Shown here in pieces: positions 1 through 6,070 of a stretch of 13,311 nucleotides of DNA. The DNA lies in the NCBI GenBank assembly GCA_007131465.1, contig SLQN01000400.1, forward strand, positions 1-13,311. Direction: 5' to 3'. The notes under the pieces were generated by a model, which saw nothing but the letters and a program-made list of their open reading frames with translations, was not told the origin of the DNA and did no database searches. The position numbers and the translations under genes were made by a program. Source of the stretch: Paracoccaceae bacterium (GTDB taxonomy: Bacteria; Pseudomonadota; Alphaproteobacteria; Rhodobacterales; Rhodobacteraceae). Every line of letters begins with the position of its first letter. Positions within the stretch are counted from its first letter, which is position 1.

Positions 1-554
1 AATCCCGGCCCGGCCATCCGTTCGAGATCCGCTGGCATCCGTTCCAGTTGAACCCCGACATGCCCCCCGATGGTATGGCGCGCGACGAGTATCTGACGCT
101 GAAATTTGGCACCGAAGGGCTGCTTCACGCCTACCGCCCGGTGATCGAGGCTGCCGAGGCCACAGGGCTGACACTCAACCTGCCCGCCATCACCCGCACG
201 CCCAACACGCTGGATGCACACCGGCTGATCCACTGGGCGGGGCTGGAAGGGCGGCAGGGGATGGTGCTTGACCGGCTGTTCCGCGCCTATTTTCAGGACG
301 CACGCGATATTGGCGACCGGGGCGAGTTGATCACGCTGGCCGAGGCCGCGGGCATGGAGCGTGCGCTTGTGACCCGGCTGATGGAGAGCGAGGCCGACCG
401 CGACATGATCCGGGAGGCGGACAAGGCCGCCCGCGCGCGCGGCATTCAGGGCGTGCCGTTCTTCGTTCTGGACAACACGCATGCCATTTCCGGCGCACAA
501 CCAACAGAGTTGTGGCAACAGGTCATCGACCAGATCACGGGACACCCTGCCTGA
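1..554 (+). CDS. FrnE-like DsbA-family oxidoreductase, 3' part (5' end outside window)
   Basis: This is the C-terminal part of a thioredoxin-fold protein of the DsbA superfamily, FrnE-like subgroup. The open frame runs from base 3 (S-R-P-G-H-P-F-E-I-R-W-H-P-F-Q-L-N-P-D-M) without a stop, so the real start and the expected N-terminal CxxC active site lie upstream. A TTG at 48 is inside the conserved stretch and is not the start. Visible family marks are WHPFQLNPDMP, the RTPNTLDAHRLIHWA helix, the cis-proline loop GVPFFVLDN and SGAQP near the C terminus; the rest is the helical insertion of this family. Members are cytoplasmic thiol-disulfide oxidoreductases or isomerases of poorly defined substrate. 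The stop overlaps the start of the following MFS gene (TGATG), so the two are probably translated together. Family is sure; the exact role is not, and without the N terminus the active-site cysteines cannot be checked. Confidence 0.88.
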   Translation, partial: SRPGHPFEIRWHPFQLNPDMPPDGMARDEYLTLKFGTEGLLHAYRPVIEAAEATGLTLNLPAITRTPNTLDAHRLIHWAGLEGRQGMVLDRLFRAYFQDARDIGDRGELITLAEAAGMERALVTRLMESEADRDMIREADKAARARGIQGVPFFVLDNTHAISGAQPTELWQQVIDQITGHPA

Positions 555-1780
555 TGCGCCTGTTCACCCCGACGCGGCCCCTGCGCTTTGGCGAATTCGT
601 GGCGCTGATGGCGCTGATGATGTCCACCGTCGCGTTTTCCATCGATGCGATGCTGCCTGCCCTGCCCACCATCGGCACGGAGCTTTCGCCCGACAACCCG
701 GCACGCGGGCAACTTGTGATCACCAGTTTCGTCTTCGGGCTGGGGCTGGGGACGCTGGTCTGCGGGCCGGTCTCGGACGCGTTCGGGCGCAAATCCGTGC
801 TGCTGGTGGGACTGGCGCTTTATCTTGCGGGCGCACTGCTGGCCATGCAGGCCTGGTCCATCGAAAGCCTGCTGGCGGCGCGCTTCCTGCAAGGGCTTGG
901 TGCTGCCGCCCCGCGCGTGGTGGCAACCGCGATGGTGCGCGACCTTTATGCGGGGCGGGCGATGGCGCGGGTCACGTCCATCATCATGACGCTGTTCGTG
1001 CTGGTGCCCGCGATTGCACCCTCGATCGGGGCGGGCATCATCTGGCTGTCGGACTGGCGGATGATCTTTTTCGCTTTCGTGGCCTTCGGGCTGGTGGGCG
1101 GGCTGTGGCTGATGGCGCGCCAACCCGAAAGTCTGGCCCCGGAAAACCGCCGGCCGCTGCGCGCAGGCACGATCTGGCATGCGCTGGTCGAGATTGTCAC
1201 CAACCCCGCCGTGATGGTCTATGTCGTGGCGCTGACCTTCGCCTTCGCGCCCTTGTATGCGTGGCTGTCGAACCTGCCGATGATCTTTGCCGATGTCTAT
1301 GACCGCGAGGCGACTTTCCCCTTCTGGTTCGCGGCCACGGCGCTGGTGGCGGGCACGGCCAGCGTGGCGAATGCGAAACTGGTCATGCGCCACGGCATGC
1401 GCAAGATCGCGACACTGGCCTTCCTGTGGCAGGCCAGTGTGTCGCTCATGTTTCTGGGGCTGATGCTGATCGGCTTGCCCGCGCCGTGGGATTTCGCCCT
1501 GTTCTTCGCCTTCATGTGCACGGCCTTCTTTTCCATCGGGATGACATTTGGCAATCTGAACGCACTGGCGATGCAGCCGCTGGGCCATATTGCGGGAATC
1601 GGGTCGTCGGTGGTGCAGTCGATGTCCACCATCGGGTCGGTCATGATCGCGGTCCCGATCTCGCTGGCCTATGACGGCACGCCGCTGCCGCTGATCTTCG
1701 GCATGATCCTGTGCGCCAGTGTGGCGCTGTCGCTGATGCTCTTGTCACGGCGTCTTGTTCCCGAGGTGGTGAATGATTAA
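554..1780 (+). CDS. MFS transporter, Bcr/CflA drug-resistance family
   Basis: A 408-residue inner-membrane protein with about twelve hydrophobic segments, typical of the major facilitator superfamily. The start SIDAMLPALP (residues 29-38) in the first helix is characteristic of the Bcr/CflA (DHA1) subgroup, and the loop between helices 2 and 3 carries MFS motif A (GPVSDAFGRK, residues 71-80). These proteins are proton-driven exporters of drugs such as bicyclomycin or chloramphenicol, or of peptides and other metabolites; the substrate here cannot be read from sequence. I chose ATG 554 because it overlaps the upstream stop (TGATG), gives a start right before the first helix, and because an earlier in-frame start at 512 would lie well inside the preceding gene. 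Translational coupling to the FrnE-like gene is likely. A low-confidence promoter for the next gene (TTGTTC, 17 bases, TAAATA) overlaps its last codons at 1755-1783. Confidence 0.93.
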   Translation: MRLFTPTRPLRFGEFVALMALMMSTVAFSIDAMLPALPTIGTELSPDNPARGQLVITSFVFGLGLGTLVCGPVSDAFGRKSVLLVGLALYLAGALLAMQAWSIESLLAARFLQGLGAAAPRVVATAMVRDLYAGRAMARVTSIIMTLFVLVPAIAPSIGAGIIWLSDWRMIFFAFVAFGLVGGLWLMARQPESLAPENRRPLRAGTIWHALVEIVTNPAVMVYVVALTFAFAPLYAWLSNLPMIFADVYDREATFPFWFAATALVAGTASVANAKLVMRHGMRKIATLAFLWQASVSLMFLGLMLIGLPAPWDFALFFAFMCTAFFSIGMTFGNLNALAMQPLGHIAGIGSSVVQSMSTIGSVMIAVPISLAYDGTPLPLIFGMILCASVALSLMLLSRRLVPEVVND

Positions 1781-1838
1781 ATACTGGTGCCGCTCTGCGG
1801 CCCCTCCGGCCTGGCGCAACTATTGAAAGAGAGTTTTC

Positions 1839-2693
1839 ATGGAACTTATCCTTGCACTTGTGGTTGTGCTGGTGCTGATCGTCCTGCTGGGCCTCAAGAT
1901 CGTGCCGCAATCCCAGAATTATGTCGTGACCCGGCTGGGCGCATATCACCGCACGCTGGATGCCGGTGTCAGCGTGATCGTTCCGTTCCTTGATCGGGTG
2001 CATTCCAAGGTCCCGGTCAATGATCAGGTCCTCAACGATATCGCGCTGGAGGTGGTATCGGCCGATAACGTGGTTTTTGGCGCGCAACTGCTGGTCGTCT
2101 ACCGGATCGACAACCCCGAAGCCGCCGTGTTCCGGGTCAACAAGATTGACGAACTGGTCATCGGGCTGGTGCAGTCACTGGTGCGTTCCGAGCTGGGCAA
2201 GGTGGAACTGGACGCCGTGCAATCGGATCGCGGGTCGCTGAACGTGGCGCTTCTGGAAGCGCTGGAAGACGCGGGCAAGACCTATGGGATCCGCATTTCG
2301 CGCTCGGAAATCACCGATGTCCGGCTGAACGAGACGACACAGAAGGCCATGGCCGAGGTTCTGGCCGCCGAACGCGAACGCCGCGCCGCGATTACCCGCG
2401 CCGAGGGCGTGCGCCGCGCGACCGAGTTGAACGCGGATGCCGAGCTTTATGAAGCGCAGCGCCGCGCCGACGGGATTCGCGCCATTGCGCAGGCCAATGC
2501 CGAAGCGAACCGCGTCATCTCGGATTCGCTTGGCGGTGAAAACGCCCGGGATGCACTGACCTTCCAGACCGCGCGGATGCAGGTCGAAGCGCTGGAAGGG
2601 CTGGCGAAATCAAGCAACGCGAAACTCATCATGTTGCCGGGCGGGCCGTCCAATTCCTTCCGCGAGGCCGCCGCCATTCTGAAAGAGATGTAA
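1839..2693 (+). CDS. Slipin / stomatin-like SPFH-domain membrane protein
   Basis: A 284-residue protein of the SPFH (stomatin/prohibitin/flotillin/HflK-C) superfamily, related to QmcA and paraslipins. Residues 2-18 form one N-terminal hydrophobic anchor. The SPFH domain follows (about 20-175), starting VPQSQNYVVTRLGAYHRTLDAGV and containing the typical VVYRIDNPEAAVFRV segment. Residues about 168-225 are an Ala/Glu/Arg-rich amphipathic stretch (KAMAEVLAAERERRAAITRAEG...), expected to form a coiled coil for oligomerisation. The C-terminal segment ending in KLIMLPGG is family-typical. These proteins assemble large rings or cages at the membrane and are linked to membrane microdomains and membrane protease control. 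A GAAAGAGAG ribosome site sits 5-6 bases before ATG 1839. The NfeD-type gene starts three bases after the stop, which is the common slipin-NfeD operon arrangement. Family is certain; cellular role here is inferred. Confidence 0.93.
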   Translation: MELILALVVVLVLIVLLGLKIVPQSQNYVVTRLGAYHRTLDAGVSVIVPFLDRVHSKVPVNDQVLNDIALEVVSADNVVFGAQLLVVYRIDNPEAAVFRVNKIDELVIGLVQSLVRSELGKVELDAVQSDRGSLNVALLEALEDAGKTYGIRISRSEITDVRLNETTQKAMAEVLAAERERRAAITRAEGVRRATELNADAELYEAQRRADGIRAIAQANAEANRVISDSLGGENARDALTFQTARMQVEALEGLAKSSNAKLIMLPGGPSNSFREAAAILKEM

Positions 2694-2696
2694 ATC

Positions 2697-3032
2697 ATGG
2701 ACCTGTTTGCACTGCCGGACTGGAGCATCTGGGGCCTGATCGCTGCGGGCCTTCTGGTGGTCGAGATGGTGACCACCGCCTATGTCGCGCTTGGCTTCGC
2801 ACTCGGGGCGGGCGCGGCGGGGCTGGTGGTCTATTTCTTCCCCGGGCTGCATGTCTTCTTTCAGGGGCTGATCTGGGCCAGTGTGGGGCTGGTGGTCTGG
2901 CTGGCGCTGTCGCGCTGGCACAGGCACCGGCACAAGACCCGCCCCGATATCAACGATTTCGATTCGCGCGATTCGCTGCCGCAAGAAGATCGCATCCGGC
3001 GCAAGCCACCTTCGTCAGCGCCGCGCGACTGA
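2697..3032 (+). CDS. NfeD-family membrane protein, short form
   Basis: A 111-residue protein whose first ~75 residues hold hydrophobic segments (SIWGLIAAGLLVVEMVTTAYVALGFALGAGAAGLVVYF and GLIWASVGLVVWLALSRW), matching the membrane part of YbbJ/NfeD proteins. The remaining ~35 residues (RHRHKTRPDINDFDSRDSLPQED...) are polar and too short for the C-terminal OB-fold domain normally present in NfeD/YbbJ. I see no in-frame continuation after the TGA at 3030, and the convergent prs gene begins 17 bases later, so this is probably the natural length rather than a window artefact. Location directly behind the slipin gene, with only three bases between them and a similar GAAAGAGA ribosome site, supports the role of slipin partner. 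The partner assignment is established for the family; loss of the OB-fold is read from this sequence. Confidence 0.85.
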   Translation: MDLFALPDWSIWGLIAAGLLVVEMVTTAYVALGFALGAGAAGLVVYFFPGLHVFFQGLIWASVGLVVWLALSRWHRHRHKTRPDINDFDSRDSLPQEDRIRRKPPSSAPRD

Positions 3033-3049
3033 CGCGCCCGCGCGCGGGG

Positions 3050-4066
3050 TCACTCGCTGTAAAGCCCCTCATAAATGGGCATCAGGGTTTCGGTGTCGAA
3101 GAGCGACGAGACCGAAGTGCCTTTCCACGTGTTCAGGATGCCTTGGGCAAACATCGGCGCTGTGGGCACGATGCGGATATTGGGCGCGGCCTTCACGGCC
3201 TCTGTCGGCGCGATGGAATCGGTTACGACCAGCGTTTTCATCACCGAACTCGTCACCCGTTCGACTGCCGGGCCGGACATCACCCCATGCGTGATATAGC
3301 TGTGCACCTCGGTCGCACCGGCTGCTACCAGCACTTCGGCGGCCTTGCACAGCGTGCCCGCCGTGTCGCAGATATCGTCCACGATGATGCAGATCTTCCC
3401 CTGAACTTCACCGATCACGGTCATTTCGGCGATCTCGCCGGGTTTCTCGCGGCGCTTGTCCACGATCGCCAGCGTGCAGCCCACGCGCTTGGCCAGTTCG
3501 CGCGCCCGCGTCACGCCGCCGACATCAGGTGAGATGATGACCAGATCGGACAACCGGTCGCGGAAATGATGCTTCACATCCAGCGCGAAGACCGGCGCGG
3601 CATAAAGGTTATCCACCGGAATGTCGAAAAACCCCTGGATCTGCGCGGCATGCAGGTCCAGCGTCAGGACGCGTTCAATTCCGGCCTGGGTGATCATGTT
3701 GGCCACCAGCTTGGCCGAAATCGGGGTGCGTGCCTTGGTGCGCCGGTCCTGACGTGCATAGCCGAAATAGGGAATGACCGCCGTGATCCGCGCTGCCGAG
3801 GATCGTTTCAGCGCATCGGCGATGATCAGAAGTTCCATAAGATGGTCATTGGCCGGCTTCGAGGTTGACTGGATGATGAACATGTCCTCGCCGCGGACAT
3901 TCTCGAACACCTCGACAAAGACTTCGCCATCATTGAACCGCTCGACGCGCGCATCCACAAGCGACACGGACATGCCGCGGTGCAGCGACATGCGTCGGGC
4001 AATGGCCTTGGCAAGCGGATTATTGGAATTGCCAGCGATAAGCTTGGGTTCGGCACGGTCGATCAT
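3050..4066 (-). CDS. prs: Ribose-phosphate pyrophosphokinase (PRPP synthetase)
   Basis: Makes 5-phosphoribosyl-1-pyrophosphate from ribose 5-phosphate and ATP, the precursor of purine, pyrimidine, NAD, histidine and tryptophan synthesis, in the cytoplasm. The 338-residue product shows the class I hallmarks: RQDRR (105-109) and DLHA (137-140, His139) of the ATP site, the KRREKPG flexible loop (204-210), and the PRPP-binding loop [10 protein letters not shown] (229-238). It is about 20 residues longer than the E. coli enzyme, partly from extra residues around 163-174 ([12 protein letters not shown]). ATG 4066 is preferred: on the coding strand AAGGA lies six bases before it. A GTG at 4099 in the same frame would add 11 residues with no family support. 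The gene is convergent with the NfeD gene and divergent from the isomerase-like gene, so it appears to be a single-gene unit. I see no clear promoter in the 89-base upstream gap. Confidence 0.97.
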   Translation of the reverse strand: MIDRAEPKLIAGNSNNPLAKAIARRMSLHRGMSVSLVDARVERFNDGEVFVEVFENVRGEDMFIIQSTSKPANDHLMELLIIADALKRSSAARITAVIPYFGYARQDRRTKARTPISAKLVANMITQAGIERVLTLDLHAAQIQGFFDIPVDNLYAAPVFALDVKHHFRDRLSDLVIISPDVGGVTRARELAKRVGCTLAIVDKRREKPGEIAEMTVIGEVQGKICIIVDDICDTAGTLCKAAEVLVAAGATEVHSYITHGVMSGPAVERVTSSVMKTLVVTDSIAPTEAVKAAPNIRIVPTAPMFAQGILNTWKGTSVSSLFDTETLMPIYEGLYSE

Positions 4067-4092
4067 CGGGCATCCTTCGGGCAAGGTGAGCG

Positions 4093-4120
4093 TTGACACC
4101 GCTTAACACCAAGGTAACGT
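4093..4120 (+). promoter_or_regulatory. Candidate sigma70-type promoter for the isomerase-like gene
   Basis: A perfect TTGACA (4093-4098) is followed after 16 bases by TAACGT (4115-4120), a weak -10 box, 36 bases before the ATG at 4156. The -35 box is strong and the -10 match poor, so this is a candidate only. Confidence 0.4.
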
Positions 4121-4155
4121 CTTGCAAACGCCCGCAGGACCCGGAAGTCGCACAA

Positions 4156-4752
4156 ATGACGCATATCGACTACTATCTCAGCCCGATCTCGCCCTGGACC
4201 CATATGGCCGGGACCCGCCCCGCGCGGATCGCTGCTGCCGCCGGGGCCAGCCTGCGCTACAAGCCGCTGGACCCGACGGCGCTGTTTCAGCGCACAGGCG
4301 GCAAGGTGCTGGCAGAGCGCCATGACAGCCGCAAGGCCTATCGGTTGCAGGAGCTTGCGCGCTGGGCCGAACGGCTGGACATGCCGATCCGGTTGCAACC
4401 CGCTTTCTTTCCCACCAACCCCGCACCGGCGTCCTATGCCATCATCGCCGCACAGAAAGCGGGCGGCGGAGACATGGCGGCCCTTGTCACAGGACTGACC
4501 CGCGCCTGCTGGGAAGATGACCGCAACATCGCCGAGGAGGACGTGATCCGCGACTGCCTGATAGCGGCCGGTTTCGACCCCGGCCTTGCGTTCTCGGGCA
4601 TGTTGCAGGGTGCCGAGATCTACCCGCGCAATCTGGAAGACGCCGTGGCGGATGGCGTGTTCGGCCTGCCATTCTTCAAGGTCGGTGAGGCGTCATTCTG
4701 GGGGCAGGACAGGCTGGATTTCATGGCCGCGCATCTGGGGGTTACAGGGTGA
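4156..4752 (+). CDS. 2-hydroxychromene-2-carboxylate isomerase-like protein (kappa-GST/DsbA fold)
   Basis: A 198-residue thioredoxin-fold protein of the kappa-class glutathione transferase group that includes HCCA isomerase (NahD). The N terminus IDYYLSPISPWTHMAG matches the SPxS-type glutathione site; Ser9 is the likely thiol-contacting residue, and there is no CxxC. GVFGLPFF (cis-Pro172) and FWGQDRLDFM near the C terminus are strong family marks. NahD-type enzymes isomerise an intermediate of naphthalene breakdown using glutathione, but many chromosomal copies stand outside aromatic pathways, as here, so the substrate is unknown and the family name should not be read as a pathway. ATG 4156 is chosen because the conserved domain begins right there and GGAAG lies eight bases upstream; the frame stays open upstream to 4093 but without conserved sequence. 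It is divergent from prs and convergent with the small gene at 4868-5194. Confidence 0.88.
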   Translation: MTHIDYYLSPISPWTHMAGTRPARIAAAAGASLRYKPLDPTALFQRTGGKVLAERHDSRKAYRLQELARWAERLDMPIRLQPAFFPTNPAPASYAIIAAQKAGGGDMAALVTGLTRACWEDDRNIAEEDVIRDCLIAAGFDPGLAFSGMLQGAEIYPRNLEDAVADGVFGLPFFKVGEASFWGQDRLDFMAAHLGVTG

Positions 4753-4812
4753 TGGCCGGCGCTGCGGCCTGACGCGCTTGCGGCCCTGCCCCGCAGCTGA
4801 TTGCATGAGATG

Positions 4813-4850
4813 CGCAAGAAAAAGCCCCGCACCGGGTGCAGGGCATTTTC
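4813..4850. terminator. Bidirectional hairpin terminator
   Basis: GCCCCGCA (4824-4831) pairs with TGCAGGGC (4837-4844), one G-U pair, around a five-base loop. Read on the minus strand the stem is followed by TTTTTCTT, a good rho-independent tail for the gene at 4868-5194. Read on the plus strand it is followed by ATTTTCC, a weaker tail for the gene ending at 4752. It sits between the two convergent genes. Confidence 0.75.
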
Positions 4851-4867
4851 CACAGTACACGTGCGGA

Positions 4868-5194
4868 TCAGGCAGCTTCGGCTTCGGCCGCAGCGGCTGC
4901 ATGACGGCGCTCGCTTTCCTCACGTGACAGTGCGACCGAGGTGCGCACGCCCTTGGACACGAAGTCCATCAGCCCCGAGACAACGCGTTCATTCGGGTCT
5001 ATACCTGCACAGCTCAGCACTTCGCGCCCGTCGCGCGAGCGTGCCCAACGGGCAATCTGGTCGGGGCCATTACCATATTTCTTGTCATCGGCAATCGCAT
5101 CATCCAGCGCGGCCAGCACAACTGCTGCAAACAGTTTGCGCGCCCGAGCGCCTTGTTCATGCGTAAAGGCCGTTCCATCCGCCGCATCAAACAT
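4868..5194 (-). CDS. Small conserved protein of unknown function (DUF6280-like)
   Basis: A 108-residue protein with no signal peptide and no membrane segment. Residues about 12-40 (HEQGARARKLFAAVVLAALDDAIAD) look helical, followed by DDKKYGNGPDQIARWARSRDGREVLSCAGIDPNERV, then a helix and a C-terminal tail of Glu/Arg and alanine repeats (HAAAAAEAEAA). A single cysteine lies in VLSCAGIDP. From memory this resembles a short family widespread in Rhodobacterales annotated as a domain of unknown function (DUF6280); I could not verify the number. It is likely cytoplasmic. The start is supported by AAAAGGA seven bases before ATG 5194. It is transcribed away from efp across a 207-base gap and ends at a strong hairpin terminator, so it is a single-gene unit. 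The DGREVLSCAGIDPNERV core looks under tight constraint, but function is unknown and I do not propose one. Confidence 0.85.
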   Translation of the reverse strand: MFDAADGTAFTHEQGARARKLFAAVVLAALDDAIADDKKYGNGPDQIARWARSRDGREVLSCAGIDPNERVVSGLMDFVSKGVRTSVALSREESERRHAAAAAEAEAA

Positions 5195-5401
5195 AACCTA
5201 GTCCTTTTATTCTTGCTCTTGCATTCGCCGGTCCGGCCTGCATACGCGTTTTGGCCGGTGATTCGCTACGTTTCTTTTGCATAGCTTACATGCGCAGAAT
5301 GCATACCTTGGATGCGCCGGGACGAACCCGATCTTGCACCACCCGTGTTACCGCGATATAGGGAACGCTTCCGAAACTTCAAGTTTTCAGCAAGGTTTCC
5401 C
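5195..5401. other. Divergent intergenic region, small unknown gene / efp
   Basis: These 207 bases hold the efp promoter on the right (5334-5362). On the left is a small inverted repeat CCGGCC/GGCCGG with a 14-base loop around 5233-5258, plus several scattered GCAT/ATGC motifs. I see no convincing promoter for the minus-strand gene and no small gene that can be supported; short open frames here run into efp out of frame. Confidence 0.5.
5334..5362 (+). promoter_or_regulatory. Probable efp promoter
   Basis: TTGCAC (5334-5339) and TATAGG (5357-5362) are separated by the ideal 17 bases and lie 40 bases before the efp ATG. This would give a leader of roughly 33 bases containing the AAGG ribosome site. 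Confidence 0.6.
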
Positions 5402-5965
5402 ATGCCAAAGATCAATGGTAACGAAATTCGCCCCGGCAATGTGCTGGAACATGATGGCGGGCTGTGGGCCGCAGTGAAGGTCAGTCATGTGAAGCCCGGC
5501 AAGGGTGGGGCCTTTGCGCAGGTCGAGATGAAGAACCTGCGCGACGGGCGCAAGCTGAACGAACGCTTCCGGTCCGATGACAAGGTGGAACGGGTGCGGC
5601 TGGAACAGAAGGATCAGCAGTTCCTGTACGAGACCGATGGCCGCCTTGTGGTGATGGACATGGAGACATTCGAGCAGGTCGAACTTGATTCGGAACTTCT
5701 GGGCGAACGTCGCCCATTCCTTCAGGACGGCATGACCGTAACTGTGGAATACTATGGCGAGGAAGCGTTGAACATGGCGCTGCCACAGAAGGTTGTGTGC
5801 CGGATCGTAGAGACCGAACCCGTGGTGAAGGGCCAGACTGCGGCAAACAGTTTCAAGCCCGCGCTTCTGGACAATGGGGTGCGCGTGCTGGTTCCGCCCT
5901 TTGTGGGGACGGACGAGGAGATCGTCGTCAATACCGAAACCTTTGAATATTCCGAACGCGCCTGA
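5402..5965 (+). CDS. efp: Translation elongation factor P
   Basis: EF-P enters the ribosomal E site and rescues ribosomes stalled at consecutive prolines by promoting peptide bond formation. The 187-residue product has the usual length and three beta-barrel domains: the N-terminal KOW-like domain ([15 protein letters not shown]...), the central OB domain and the C-terminal OB domain ending [19 protein letters not shown]. The tip of domain I reads KPGKGGAF, with Lys34 at the position that E. coli modifies with beta-lysine. A lysine here fits EpmA/EpmB-type modification rather than the Arg32 rhamnosylation type, but the modifying genes are not in this window. ATG 5402 has AAGG six bases upstream and matches the conserved N terminus; the frame stays open upstream to 5312 but that part lies in promoter sequence. 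It is a single gene with its own promoter. Confidence 0.97.
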   Translation: MPKINGNEIRPGNVLEHDGGLWAAVKVSHVKPGKGGAFAQVEMKNLRDGRKLNERFRSDDKVERVRLEQKDQQFLYETDGRLVVMDMETFEQVELDSELLGERRPFLQDGMTVTVEYYGEEALNMALPQKVVCRIVETEPVVKGQTAANSFKPALLDNGVRVLVPPFVGTDEEIVVNTETFEYSERA

Positions 5966-6011
5966 AACCCGGATAACGCCGCGGAAATCACGGCAATTCA
6001 CGCGATTGTTG

Positions 6012-6041
6012 TTGCCGGCTGCGCCCAAGCTGGCGTATCTG
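6012..6041 (+). promoter_or_regulatory. Candidate promoter with internal dyad before the META-domain gene
   Basis: TTGCCG (6012-6017), 18 bases, TATCTG (6036-6041) lies about 30 bases before ATG 6071. The spacer contains a near-perfect dyad GCCGGCT (6014-6020) / AGCTGGC (6028-6034) with a seven-base centre. It could be an operator or a hairpin ending efp transcription, though no T-run follows. Both readings are weak. Confidence 0.3.
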
Positions 6042-6070
6042 CGGGCCAACCTCGATTGATGGAGCCCCGG

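Noticed and set aside
446..1588. A 380-codon minus-strand open frame opposite the MFS gene
   Set aside because: It has His/Gln/Arg-rich low-complexity composition and is antisense to a clear transporter.
3033..3049. A hairpin between the NfeD gene and prs
   Set aside because: The 17-base gap is a simple CG-rich run without a stable stem and T-run; it cannot be called a terminator.
4067..4155. A prs promoter on the minus strand (TTGCAA with TTAAGC)
   Set aside because: Spacing is only 15 bases and the -10 match is poor, so no call is made.
5277..5477. A 66-codon frame before efp, considered as an upstream small gene
   Set aside because: It begins upstream of the predicted promoter and runs into efp in another frame; no ribosome site or conservation visible.
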